Positions 52,601-64,000 of a stretch of 64,000 nt of DNA are shown piece after piece (positions within the stretch are counted from its first letter, which is position 1; the number at the start of each line of letters is the position of its first letter). The notes beneath the pieces were generated by a model, which was given only the letters and a program-made list of their open reading frames with translations, was not told the DNA's origin and did no database searches. The position numbers and the translations under genes are program-made. Source of the stretch: Branchiostoma floridae (lineage: Eukaryota > Chordata > Leptocardii > Amphioxiformes > Branchiostomatidae); contig NC_049992.1 of assembly GCF_000003815.2 (NCBI RefSeq), positions 10,622,728 to 10,686,727 of the forward strand, given 5' to 3'.

Positions 52601-55600
52601 ATTTTCGGTCAAACTCGTCTATGAAAAATGAGATTTCATTCGTAGATTATGAATCGATTGTCGAAATTAAGAAAGAAGTGTTAATATATAACATTAAAGA
52701 GAGGACACAAGTATACCTTCCTCACACCTCTCTCCTGTATACCCATCTGTACAGTTACAGAAGAACATGTGGATCCCATCTATACACGTGCCGTTGTTCA
52801 GGCAGGGAGAGGACGCGCAGTCATCCGGGTTTTCTATTTTCGGTGTAAAGATTATATATAACTCATGAAGACACGTGTATGAAGGTTAGACATCCAGGTA
52901 TAAACAACATTCAAATCAATTCGATCTCTAAAACAGCATAAAACGGAGATTTCCTTCCGGACGTTTTGACTGAAATCTCCGTTTTTATCCTGTTATGGAG
53001 ATTGAATGCATTTGAATAACACATGAAGACTATCAACACAACCAGTGTATTTTTTTCTTGCAGCCGTGAGTCATAAGCTTGTTGTCTATTTCAATATCTA
53101 AGACATAACAATCCTAGTATTAGCTGAGAAATCACATGGCACAAATGTACCTTTTCCTGCCTCTCTGTGATTTTCATTCATCTCTTGATAGATTATGTTA
53201 CGCAAGCACCTAGATGTAATTGTAAACAGAGGAGGAAGGCAACTATCACCTGTACAGGTCGGCCCGGTGAATCCTGGGAAACAGAAGCAGGTAAAGCCGT
53301 TGATGCCGTCCTCACAAATCCCTCCGTTTGCGCATGCGTCTTTGTGGCACTCATTTATGTCTGGAATCACGGCAAAGGAAACAGTCACTTTGTTAACTAA
53401 CAATTGAACAGCACAAAAACATCATGGATCCTACGAGCTAAAGTTTTGTAAGGTACTGAATATCAAAACAGATCAATAGCAAAAAAGTCTGAGCGGCGGT
53501 CTGTGAATATCGTAATGGTTTGTGTAACAAAGTCAGAGAAAGAAGAAATGGCCGAACGTTACAGAGAGGTTGATAGATGAAACACTTACTTATCTCACAA
53601 TCAGTCCCGTTGAATCCCGGCAGACACGCACAGCTGTAGGAAGCCACGCCGTCAGTACAGTTGCCGTCATTCAGACACGGGTCCGAGGCACACTCGTCTA
53701 CTTCTAAATAGGGAATAAGAAGTCATGTATCGTTCACGATTCTGCGACGTCTAGTGATAATTGAGTAAAATGCATATTGGAATATATGGGACAATCAACA
53801 TTGATGTTGATTGGCTAAGACCTAAACTCTCGCTCACGTGATTGGCTAAAATTTCAGCACCATGGCCAGTGGCAGGTACTTCTTCTGACAGGTGAGTCAA
53901 AAATTTACCGTTGGTTTGTATGTGCTGTGCTTTCGTTGATTCTACAATTTGTACGTTGACGACCACGAAGTTTGACTTACAATGTCTGCTATACGTACCT
54001 ATAGAACAAGTAAAACCCATGTATCCCTCCGGACAGAAGCACATGAACGACTGAGGAGCGGTAACACAAGTTCCACCATTCTTGCAAGGATCGGACTCAC
54101 AAAAGTCCCTGTCTGGAAAAGAGAGTGTTTCTGAGACAAAGCATTTGAGATTTTTCGGATGACATGGTCCTTGAATTTTGAGGAAGAAAGCTTTCAAACA
54201 TGTACGGATATTGTTCGAAGGTTTCTAACGTACCTTCCTCACAGTTGACTCCTGTATACTCCTGCGGACACACGCACACATAGGACCCCACCTCGTCATA
54301 ACACACTCCGCCGTTTTGACACGGAGTCGACTCACATTCGTCAATTTCTGAAAACAAAGTGAACAGAGGTGCCTCGGTCATTTCTTGGCTTATTTGCAAA
54401 AAGATGATTAGGTCAAAATGAGATACTAGTATACCATCCAGCCATATGCGATAGGTCATGAAACGGGTACGACAATCGGAGAATCAATGTGTTCATTGAG
54501 ACTTGCAGTTTGACATTTTCCATGACTTTACGATGCCTTGAAAGATATATGTACATCTTCGTAAGAAATCAAATATAGCAGTTGATAAATCTTTGTTCAG
54601 CAATACAACGTTTTAAAGAAGACCTAGAGTGTAGAGGACAGGGTAGTACCTTGCTGACATTGTTGTCCTGTATAGCCTGGCTCGCAGACGCAGGAGAAGG
54701 CGCTAGTTGTAGGGTCCGGGGAACATGTACCTCCATTCCGACACGGATTCGGGATACAGACTTCACGAAACGATGTCAGTTCTAGTGCAGAAATGAAATA
54801 CGAATAGCTCTCAATTATAACATCAAATAAAGCAACTAGAACACTTCTAAAGAAAATTGGTAGAGAATTCTTGAAAAAACGTTTCCCATACTGTACATGT
54901 CTAAAAAAAAGTTAAGCCGCACCTTCCTGACAGTTGGGACCAGTCCAGCCGGAAGCACACCCGTCCCGACATTCCCCTGTGTAACGGTCACACGCCTCTG
55001 GACCAATACTGGAGCAGTGACAGGTGGACTGACAGCCAGAGCCGAATGTGCCCGGACTGCAGACTACATGTACAGGATCAACAGTGTTTTACACGGCATT
55101 AGCTTCCGTAGATAGTTTCATCAGGTTGGTATACACTCAAATAAATAGCAGTGATAAGTAGATCCAGCCATTCTACTCTTATGATGGTGTCTGATAGACA
55201 CCGAAACGTTGGAAATGAGTACTATTCTGGTTGTGTTAGAAGAACTTTACTATAAAGTTATTAGCTTGTTCTGAAGAACATTTAACAGTTTAACATGTTC
55301 TCTATCAATAGTTTAATCATCTCCCCAAGGTATCGCCCTTCCAATTCCTCAAGAGTCGCTAGTCTTCTGACCATTTTCTATTTTCTCACCTCGCTGACAG
55401 AGGAGTCCAGTGAAGCCGGGGCCGCAGGAGCAGCCGTACGGCTCGGGCAGACAGAACAGGTGGCCCGAGCAGCCTGCTGGGTCGTCCCGCCCCGACTCGT
55501 CACAGCGGAAGCTGCAGTCCCGCCCAAACCTGTTACCTCCACAAGCTGTTGGTAAAAGTCACAAGAAGTTCTCAAGAGCAAATAGAGTATGAAAAGGGAC

Positions 55601-58600
55601 ATTTATGAGGTAAGTTTTACTTGACTTATTTGACTTATGTCGAGTAAACAAAAGTGAAATACTTTGGGAAAACTACTTTTGTTCAAAAATTGCCGATTCA
55701 TTGGGGGTGTCCGAGTCTACAGATAAAGTAAAATGACAACTGCACCATTCTATGTGAATTTCTAACGCAACACAACACCAAGGGGGTAACTTTCTCAATG
55801 ATAAATACTCTAACTAATGAATAATGAAATAATTGCATGTAAAGGTGACAAATTAGAAAAAGCCTAGTTGTACATACGTGTCTGACAGGTGGGCCCCCTG
55901 AACCCCGGGGCGCACACACACTCCCCAGTCTCCACCTGACACTGGCCGCCGTTCAGACAGACTGGACACGACAGGTCACACTCCTGCCCCCACAGTCCCT
56001 CCGGACAGGCTGGACGGTAACAACAATGAGTGGTCAGTCTCCAAGCAGATGTTGAAATGCCAAAATAGCAACGTTTTCTGGCTGTCCAATTTTCTTATAT
56101 TTTTCAAACTACGTGCTCAAACCATTTTTTTTCAAATCTTTATGTCAGTATACAATACATGTACATAAAACACACAAGCGGTAACGCTAGTTCACCTCTA
56201 TCTGCGGGGTAACCTATATTCGTTGTATTCAAACAGGCATTACGGGTATCAAGTCGAAGTTATATTGAAAGACCTTTATTGCACATTTTTGCCCCACTGG
56301 GCTAAGTACAGGTCACATGGTAAGAAACACATATATGTAACAATGGAAACAATCATACACATCTATGTATGCAGATATGCGTCTAATCTATTATAAGACA
56401 TTCGACTTCCTCTCGCTTCTTGGTAATTGCATAAATGTAGCTAGCTGTATATTGCACTCTGAAACCACCATCTATCGTCTTGGTATCCCTTTAAATACCT
56501 TGTAATGAATACAACGGGTATAGGTTAACCCGCGGATAAAGGTGAACTAGCGTGATAAACACGATTTGTTAAACTCACATCTAATGATGAGCAGAGAAAT
56601 GGCGTGGCGTTTCTCGCTGTAGTCGCTAGGGTAGTAACACTCGTAAACCCCGGCCTGGAAACGCGGGTCCAGGGACGTCAGCTCCAGGGTGTACTCTGTC
56701 GGACCGAACAGCGGAAAGCCGTTTCTTCGCCACCGGACACCGTTCTACCACAGAGGATACATAAGGTAATGTTATTAACACGGTGGAAGTATAGATTCTA
56801 CTGTATGGTCAACTACATCATTTGGAACGCCTGGTCTCCAGAAAATGGTTGATAGCTAGTCTCATTACAGATATATTATATAGCACTTGCAAATGATACG
56901 GGACAAAGTGTACAATACCTCAATGAAGCAATGGATACTAGGTGCATGCGCGTGTAACTACAAATGAGGCTGAGGACATTTAACAATTCGATAAAAACAC
57001 GTATTTCAGTACTACATTTGTCACACAGGATTAGATTGAGCATATTTCAGTATCTAGCAATATGTACTTCAAACCATTTTCCATGCAGATACATGGAGTG
57101 GGAAAATACCAACAGTAGAGCAGAAAAAAGTATCCCTAACCTGTCCTGTTTGTTCCACAGCTTGTGTATACAGTGTCACGGAATCTCCCTTGTTCGCCGA
57201 TACAGTGAAATACTTCGGATAGATGTCGGCTATGTTCGGAAAAGAGACTGATTAGACCAAAATCAAAGTTTGAACACCGTTAGCAATGTCGTAAAAAAAT
57301 AGACAGTCACACCCAATCATAAAAGATGGTATGGATATGATTATATTGATACCCCTAAAATAGCTGATTTTGAACGATGGATCATCTGAGAGCAACTAAA
57401 TACAAAATTAAGTTTATGCATATGTAAAGTTAAACAAAACCGGTTCAAATCCAACTACCAAATCGATTGCTTATGTGCGAGCCTGGCTGAAGAGACAACT
57501 TACCGTCAGCTGACATCCCAACGGTTGTGACCTTGACTTTCTGACCGTCTGGGAAGGTCACTGTACTTGAGAAGACGCCCACCCTGTCGGAGCCACCTGT
57601 AAGTCAGCATCAGGTTATCAGAATATGTCATTAAATGTTGACCTAATCTCCCAAACAGATTCCCCGTGGCATAAGATACTAGTAGTATCAAAGCTGGCCA
57701 ATGAGTATAGCCGGCCAGAGGAGGTCCGCCGCCTACCGGGGTCCACCTGGCTGCCTTTAGCTATACTCTTGGCCAGCTTTGATACTATCTTATGCCACCA
57801 TAGGATCTGCTTGGAGATTATATATAACTTTATTGCACAACAATTGTACGAGGTACAAAGTATGGCATCTACATAACTACATTGCTATAGCTTAACTTAT
57901 CTAACTAATACAGGAGTTGTAGTATGAGATAAGTTTATTACATTCATTGGAGGCTTTTACAATCATTTGAGGGATTATATGTTGCCCACCGAGGTACCTT
58001 CATTGTCTCTAACCTTAACTACAAAATCTTTTTGTTTCAAAATCTCTTAGTCTCTGAAATTCCCAATGACACTATAATAAAGATACAAAGGCCAGACCTT
58101 GCGGAAAGAACGTCACCATACGCCCTGGCCATGAAGCATCATCGATGGCTGCTATACTGCTGCGGGCCGCTGGGAGGCGCCAGTTCCGCTCGGCGTTGAA
58201 CTCCACCTCACTAAAGTCTCCTCCGACAACACATTTAAGAGATGTGTTTTGACCGGTGGAGGCATCAGGTACAAACTGGTACTCAGTGACCAACGTAACA
58301 TCCGGAACAGCTCCTGTAATTCCTAAACGAAATTAAATAAAAGATATCTTGACCCAGGTTGGCTTTCACAATTTTTGATAGTAGAAAGATGATGATAACT
58401 AACCGGATTGAAACATAAAGCACAGAAAGCTGCGCTCAAATGAAGGGTCGTATTTGATAACTGGAAGATCACAAAAGACATATACAATTCTCTTAACCTG
58501 TTTTGCATTTCTGTAATAAAGCTTTTTTATTGAGTTCCAGATATGTATACCCAATAAGAAATATGAGAACCTGGCTTCCTTACTTTCTGTGACTGCAAAG

Positions 58601-58901
58601 GTATCTTACTCGGCATACATTTGTTTTGTCTCCTTGGTACCGCAAAGACTAAAGTAGGACATGTTCTTCAAACTTCCAGGTCGGAAAAAGAGAGATGACG
58701 ATACAGATGGATGAAATAGTTTAACAGGTGGAGATTTATACATTTCAACAGCGAACATACATATTGAACCTCTCATCCAGACAAAAGGAACTTCAATTTA
58801 AAAAAACACACACAGTATTCTAACGTTTGAAAACGACGCTAAACATACGTACCTATACTAAATAGCAAAAATATGGATATCCACAGCGGAGCCTGCACCA
58901 T
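49650..58901 (-). CDS. Tie-like receptor ectodomain (Ig-Ig-EGF13) with C-terminal anchor and no kinase, 917 aa
   Basis: Exons 5' to 3': 58853-58901, 58098-58313, 57504-57596, 57141-57229, 56579-56744, 55878-56009, 55390-55545, 54923-55063, 54650-54781, 54234-54347, 53999-54112, 53590-53703, 53250-53360, 52717-52833, 52339-52452, 51925-52035, 51637-51753, 51025-51405, 50447-50611, 49650-49771. Phases close (2754 nt). A signal peptide ([17 protein letters not shown]) precedes two Ig-like regions (aa ~17-204), three Tie-type EGFs (~205-347; [39 protein letters not shown]), ten Notch/fibropellin-type EGFs (~348-735), a Ser/Thr/Asn-rich linker, and [16 protein letters not shown]... ending WWQHS. 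The [17 protein letters not shown] stretch is specific to vertebrate Tie1/Tie2. The hydrophobic tail with only a few residues after it suggests a GPI signal or minimal membrane anchor. The third Ig, FNIII and kinase of true Tie receptors are absent. Probably cell-surface; ligand unknown. Confidence 0.92.
50100..50275 (+). mobile_element. probable truncated non-LTR 3' tail ending in (AATA)n
   Basis: TTGTTATTTATGTAGTGGGCC...GTTGAAGGGGCTACCCACATG followed by four AATA units at 50258-50273 looks like the 3' end of a retroposon with a simple-repeat tail. No coding remains. It is intronic in the Tie-like gene. Confidence 0.4.
52908..53018. mobile_element. foldback element related to 23347-23566, short copy
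   Basis: Arms around AAACGGAGATTTCCTTCCGG and AAATCTCCGTTTTTATCCTG, with outer TTCAAAT...GATCTCTA / GGAGATTGAATGCATTTGAA. The central CGAAACGT block seen in the longer copy is lost. It lies in an intron of the Tie-like gene. Confidence 0.7.
55140..55290 (+). repeat. repeat with stem GTGTC/GACAC followed by CGAAACGTTGG
   Basis: GTGTCTGATAGACAC forms a hairpin directly before CGAAACGTTGG, the same stem-plus-CGAAAC layout as in the element at 23347. It is intronic in the Tie-like gene. Element borders are not clear. Confidence 0.4.
56188..56551. mobile_element. MITE of the TTCACCTTTATCC family, copy 3, with internal insertion
   Basis: CTAGTTCACCTCTATCTGCG at the left and GCGGATAAAGGTGAACTAG at the right. 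It is about 150 bp longer than its relatives because of an insert starting near 56265 (AAGACCTTTATTGCACATTT). It lies between the second Ig exon and the first EGF exon of the Tie-like gene. Confidence 0.8.
57666..57798. mobile_element. foldback element GTGGCATAAGATA...TATCTTATGCCAC
   Basis: The arms (57666-57711 and 57761-57798) share AGTATCAAAGCTGGCCA inverted. The spacer is GC-rich (GGAGGTCCGCCGCCTACCGG). It lies in an intron of the Tie-like gene. Confidence 0.8.
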
Positions 58902-59415
58902 CGTTCATTTTGTTGCCTGCGTCCGTCAGGCGTCTGTTGAAGTTGAACTTTCACGGATACAGTATGGCTACATTTGCTAAGAGGATGAGAGAGGCACTCT
59001 ACATCTAATGTTCTACGTCCTTCAGACAAAAACCGTGCGTTTTCTATTCATCGAAGGTTCCACTTACGGTTGGAGAGGTGCGATTTGGGTCAGTAATTTG
59101 TGACTGTTCATCAGCGTCATCTAGCGGTTCAAATAAAAACGTGACGTTACCTTGAACAACACTTTTACCTCAGTCTGTATTTTAATGACATTTAAACAGT
59201 GTGGCACTTCTAAAACATTCCATCGTGCACATGACATCTATAGTCCTTAATGCCATCAGGAAAACGATGCTAGAACCAGCCAATCAGATGTTAGTGAAGG
59301 GGATGTGTGTAGTAAACAGGTCGAACTGGTGTCACACGGTAAAATAAACCCCGGGGCGATGTGTCCTCTTACGGTGTGTTGAAATCCCGGCTGGTGCACA
59401 GTTAGCGAGGTGAAC
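58902..59415. promoter_or_regulatory. head-to-head intergenic region between the Tie-like gene and the plus-strand first exon
   Basis: About 510 bp separate the Tie-like start codon (minus) and the ATG at 59416 (plus). It may hold both promoters. No TATA box or clear factor site was recognised, so regulation is only inferred from position. Confidence 0.35.
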
Positions 59416-59495
59416 ATGTCGGCAGAAGAGTCAGGTAGACCTAAAAGCTGGCCCCGGCCATCCTCCACTGGGTACCGGCTTGCCAGCAACATTTT
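59416..59495 (+). CDS. first coding exon of an unrecognised gene (paralogue 1)
   Basis: ATG to donor GTGAGT at 59496, phase 2. It encodes MSAEESGRPKSWPRPSSTGY followed by RLASNIL. It is strongly similar to the exon at 63424 (GRPKSWPRP then GYRLA), with the same phase and donor, which supports real coding. No family is recognised. A possible second exon begins at 61322. Confidence 0.6.
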
Positions 59496-61321
59496 GTGAG
59501 TATCACCTGTTATACACCGCTGTTAGACTTAAGATCAGGCGCCTGTCACAAATCAGGCACAATTTACGACCAGCATGTTGACTCCAATATACACAACATA
59601 CATTGTACTGTAGTACTTAGCTAAACCTAAGAAAGCCGGTGTTTCTGTTTGTGATTTAGGAAGAATATCACAGTTGTGGTTCCTCACAACAGTTAGGCGT
59701 TCGTTTCGTTCTGAGAGTTAATCGTAACACGATTATAAAACTGCTATGTTCGTGTAATTGAGAAATGTCGTGGGAAACTGTGTAAGCTATAGCATATATC
59801 CACCAAAAGCCCAAGCTGTTTTGCCTACCACAGACAGACGTAGATTGTATGTTTGACACAAAGCCATGATAGCTGCGGCACTAGACTAAGACCTGACATG
59901 TACCTCCTTTGTGTCACAAAAGTCTTGCATCAGAATTTACACTCGTATTGATGTTAGTCCGGCTGTAAACAGTTTAACGTTTACCAGTGGTCATGGTCAT
60001 ATATATTCACGAGTGGACCTGGTGTAGATACATCTTTGTCTCTAAACAACATGCCCAAGGCAAACTGCTGGATCAAGTTACACAACACAGTCAAAAGGGC
60101 TTGCATGCCTAGCTTTGTCTGTGTGACTACTTGTAATGCAGTCTTGTCAAATGTTGGGCTAATGAAACATTCCAGGTGGTAGTTGTCAACTTGTATGTTC
60201 CCCGTGAATACCTTGCTTAACCGAACATGCAACGTTCATCGCATCATTGCATTGCCATAAAACAGATAATTCGCATCACTAGTAATGCTTTGTACTGTGT
60301 GTGGCGATCCAGTTCAAAAATCCTGCAGGTCAGATTATCACTGAATGTGTAGTTTAGCTTCGTGATGTTGTGCTATATATGTAGCGACTCTGGTAGCATG
60401 ACTAGTATTAGGTACATATATGACTTCAACTATATCTAGAGACTCACTGAGATATCGTCTCTTTTCGAGTTGAAGTGTCAGCAGTGACAGGTAATTTATG
60501 TTTAGCTTGTCTACTATATGTTTATCTTTTTTGCTTGTTGTGTCCTTGTATCCTGGTGTGTTAAGTCGAAGGGCGGTTATACCGGCTATATAGATACAGG
60601 TATCCTGGACAGCGAGGGAGCGCGAGGTTTAACATTATTATTCGATTAGGGCTTTCACACACACAACAAAAACAAAATACCGCGTTAAGGGAAAACAATG
60701 TGCTTTTGTGGTGGGTTGTGTGCATCGTGTAAAGGACTGTGTTGTATCAGCAGTTCGTTGTTCCGGACGGTTTGTTACAGGTTGGCCGATGTCGGGTCAC
60801 GCCCGGACAAACGTACCCTGGGGCATAAATACCACAATACTTCTTCTTGTAGAAGCACGCAAGTAGGAGGGGCCTAGTATTGTTAAAGTTCATGCCTCCT
60901 GGGAAGCTTCTTTAAGACACAGAACAATTAAGAGATGCGATCTGTCATATTGTGGTGAGAACAGTAGCAGGATTATATACTTTAACGTAGATAACGGGGA
61001 AAATGGAGTAGACAATAAAAGTTATAATATTCTTGAGCTTATCTTGTGAGAAATATTAGAGGTCTACATATCTTGACAGTTGTAGAATTATTATTTTATC
61101 ATGAGCTTTTCTTGAGTTATGCTGTGACATCGGCAAAATCATACCGACCGAAGCTTGCAGGTAATAATGCCGCCTAGCGGAATTTATTCGACGTGAACTT
61201 CCGCCGTACTTTTGGATTCCTCCAACACTAAACGGGCACTCATAAAACTCTCAGAGCTTGTGTGAATTTAGCCGTTGTTTGACGACATTATCGATGAAAT
61301 AACCTCTATACTTCTTTTCAG

Positions 61322-61383
61322 GAGCAGGAAGGGGCAATGGGTATTCTTCAAGCAGATATTTCTGTCGGGGTCTGGGGCTACAT
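61322..61383 (+). CDS. possible second exon of paralogue 1
   Basis: It follows a good acceptor (CTTCTTTTCAG) and in the phase left by the 59416 exon reads SRKGQWVFFKQIFLSGSGAT. The start of the putative second exon of paralogue 2 at 63986 reads S-A-R-R, weakly similar. The donor (GTAGTA) is uncertain. Confidence 0.35.
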
Positions 61384-62077
61384 GTAGTAATGGCCGCAAT
61401 TTATTTCATTGGCCTCCCGGCCCTCTAGAGAGAATCATTAGTAGGTAACAAGACTCTACCAATCTTCACAGATTGATATAATTATGGTAAAAAAATGGCA
61501 AAACTATACATGCCCGAGGATGTAGCCAGGAATAGGAGTACAGTTTGGAACCTTCATTTTTCAGTGTATTTGGACAATTTCTACTACTACTATTTTTCCT
61601 GCAACATGAAGCCCAGTGGTAGAGGCTAGTATGTAGGGCTGAACTCCTGTTGAACCAGCATAGATTTTCACTAGCCTCCATAGCAGGATTCGTGGTATAA
61701 GTGACAGCCGTCCAGGCTACGTTAATTTTAGATACCATTTGGCTGCTTTGATTGTAACATTGAGGGGCCAAATCTCACCTCACCGAATAAGACCAAAGGG
61801 TCTAAAATCTTCATGTGTTCACCAAGAAGGTTCAATTCATGCCTCCTTGTTTACATTAGAGGTGTGTTGATACAATACTAGTATACACATCGCGCGATCG
61901 GAGTGCCAATCAGACAAGCCAGTTCCTTCTTAGATCACTCATCAAAAATGGGAACCAGAAACAAGTAGGTAACATTTTGAATTTATAACTCTGCCAAATG
62001 CCTGCGAAGTTAGATAAAGAACTAACCTATTACACTAACGGTACTAGGCAATGTGATTATGTGAGTAGTAAAACAGG

Positions 62078-62259
62078 TACTGTAAATGCAGAAACTTCCG
62101 CAGTGGTTTAATGTTCGCGGGTTTGCGAACACTTTTCCATGGCAGTAATAGACTACATTGCATGGTGCTACCGCGAAACCACCGCGAAAAGTTCTTTTTT
62201 CCTGCTACCGCGAAATTAAACCCCCACGAACTTACAATAAAATAAATTTACAATAACAG
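62078..62259. mobile_element. TACTGTAAATGCA MITE, copy 4
   Basis: TACTGTAAATGCAGAAACTT at the left, with interior CCGCGAAACCACCGCGAAAAG and CTACCGCGAAATTAAAC as in the 42560 copy. The right end is decayed around AAATTTACAATAACAG. Confidence 0.7.
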
Positions 62260-63423
62260 TTGATAGTGTATAAACCACAACAGTTTAAGGCATAACATAT
62301 GTGAAGGGTACAGTACATGTGTATTCACTGGTGAAGGGAATTGTTACTGTATACGTAATTGCGACGATCAATATGCTATCAATATCAACTTGATATGTAA
62401 CAAGCAACCACCCTTAAGTAAAAAATGTACACTACTACATTTGTACGTATACCAATAATGAATCATTGAAATCTGAGGGGCAATGAGCTGAATACTTATG
62501 AAAGCCTGTATGCATATTCGCCGATATTGGAAAATAAAATACTATATATCTTTGACGAGAAGATCACATTTTTGTTGAATCATGATATCGAAAATCAATT
62601 GATATTTTTGTGATCCTCTTAACAGATTCTAACAGCCTGTACATTTTCATTGAAAAATATGATGTTTGATGTTTGATTTTTAAGACACGAAATTTCTGGA
62701 TCATTAAGACAGCGATAGGCTTGAAGGCTGATAGCAAATATAAAGCTATCATACCAGAATGACTATCACATGAAGATATATACTACCACAGACCTTCTGC
62801 TATCAAAACATCACATGGAGAATTTGCCACCTCTGGCCCATGGAATAGTACGCCCAGTAACATAAACCGGGTGCATGTAAGGTTGGGCTTGTTTTGTAGA
62901 TCCACGTGAGAACACATCGAACAAAGGTATTGTCATTACAGGTATCGTGTATCAATGTGAGGTTGTAGTTGCCTTACATGTCCGCATCGAAATGTTACCT
63001 ACTCAAGAACTGAAAATATCAAAAGATCAATCTAAAGAATGGCATACAACGCAGTCCTCAGATTTGACACGAACGTCGATAAAAATCATGCTTAGATAAT
63101 TTTGCCATGGATCTTTTTGCAACAAATGTGTCATATGTTTTAGTATAGTTTCATTAAAAAAAAACACAGCGAATCTTTCTCCTTGACCAGACACTTCTAC
63201 CCGTATACATACACCCTAATTTCCATGTGTCACCACCGGTACTTCAAGTTAGTTAATTGATTTACCACAAGCTAGTAACGCCCTAACCATAAACCGCGTT
63301 AACCAATCAGAAGGACGGGTTGCGCAGGATGAGAGGAGTGTAAACAAACCTTAAGAGACGGTCACGCTGTAAAGTCTCCCTGTCGGGAACTTCTCGCTCC
63401 ATTTCGCACGGGAACAAGAAGCG

Positions 63424-63506
63424 ATGCTGACCAAAGAACACGCGGGGAGACCCAAGAGTTGGCCCCGGCCGGACTCGGCCGGCTATCGGCTGGCTAACTA
63501 CATGTT
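63424..63506 (+). CDS. first coding exon of an unrecognised gene (paralogue 2), continues beyond window
   Basis: ATG to donor GTGAGT at 63507, phase 2. It encodes MLTKEHAGRPKSWPRPDSAG and then YRLANYML. A second exon may start at 63986 after TATGTTTTTAG and runs off the window. It could be a tandem duplicate gene or an alternative first exon of one gene together with 59416. Confidence 0.6.
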
Positions 63507-64000
63507 GTGAGTACCAGGGTATCATATAAGGCTTCGGGATCTGTCCTATGGTCGTGTACTTAGAGGCTGAGTTGTTGCATACATTTTTAGGCATGATTTG
63601 CAGCAATGTATCGTCAGAGTTTGTTCAGTTTTAGGTCAGTGGCAGTGGGTTGAATAGCCTGTACAAAGTTGTCATATTAGGATTACTACATAGTTGAAAC
63701 TAAGATTACAGAAGGGAGTTGAAATAAGTGAATAGAAATTGTTAAGAAGGTGACATTCTATCGAGCTACGTACGTAAATGAGAAGCTTACAAATCCTCGT
63801 CTCACCGTTTTATATGAAGCTATGACACTTCAATTTACGGGTTCCTTGTGTTTTGTGATTTAGTAGATATTCATTGCTGAGATTTAGACTGCAGGAACTT
63901 GGCTTGGTGTAACTCCACACGTACACACTCCGGTGGCCATAGTTATAAATCTGGGCCAGTATCGTATGTCTTTATATGTTTTTAGTTCGGCTCGCAGGAG

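Larger units (their letters stand above)
59496..63423. other. intron/intergenic DNA between the two paralogous first exons
   Basis: Apart from the possible exon at 61322 and the MITE at 62078-62259, this is AT-rich sequence with short frames and no recognised gene. Confidence 0.5.

Overview
This window is intron-rich animal nuclear DNA. It holds small multi-exon genes, many of them with phase-1 extracellular modules, and the introns are full of short inverted-repeat transposons. Gene content fits an invertebrate deuterostome, most likely a lancelet (Branchiostoma-like): ACTL6A, a TK2-type deoxynucleoside kinase, GOLIM4, a Tie-like ectodomain, and an unusual modular ligand-gated channel. The organism is inferred from content only. 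All splice junctions below were read by eye; in most multi-exon genes the exon phases close exactly.

Layout. (1) 60-2641, minus: 3'-truncated mitochondrial-type deoxynucleoside kinase (TK2-like), head to head with (2) 3108-9010, plus: complete ACTL6A/BAF53, 14 exons, 426 aa. (3) 12472-14683, plus: two-exon class A orphan GPCR whose intron carries a ~630-bp near-perfect foldback transposon. (4) 16135-19410, plus: cysteine-rich protein with about 20 copies of a 10-residue repeat and an apparent 1-nt frameshift near its N-terminus. (5) 20223-27223, minus: 14-exon, 924-aa protein built as signal peptide, discoidin, LDLa, Frizzled-CRD, kringle, sushi, then a complete Cys-loop ligand-gated ion channel. 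(6) 32439-48580, minus: GOLIM4/GPP130-like Golgi protein, interrupted by a 100-N assembly gap and by a minisatellite copied from its own exon/intron junction. (7) 49650-58901, minus: 20-exon, 917-aa surface protein with a Tie-receptor N-terminus (two Ig plus three Tie-type EGF), ten more EGF repeats and a C-terminal hydrophobic anchor, with no kinase. (8) 59416-64000, plus: two paralogous first exons 4 kb apart, the start of one or two unrecognised genes running out of the window.

The best candidates for something not previously described are gene 5, which fuses on one chain the module types that cluster receptors at synapses (FZ-kringle as in MuSK/ROR; LDLa and sushi as in nematode AChR-clustering proteins) to an acetylcholine-receptor-like pore, and gene 7, a kinase-less Tie-like receptor. 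Repeat biology is also rich: a CAGGG-terminus inverted-repeat family with 5-bp target-site duplications, several MITE families present in 2-4 copies each, a ~900-bp inverted-repeat element carrying a promoter-like segment, and several tandem arrays.
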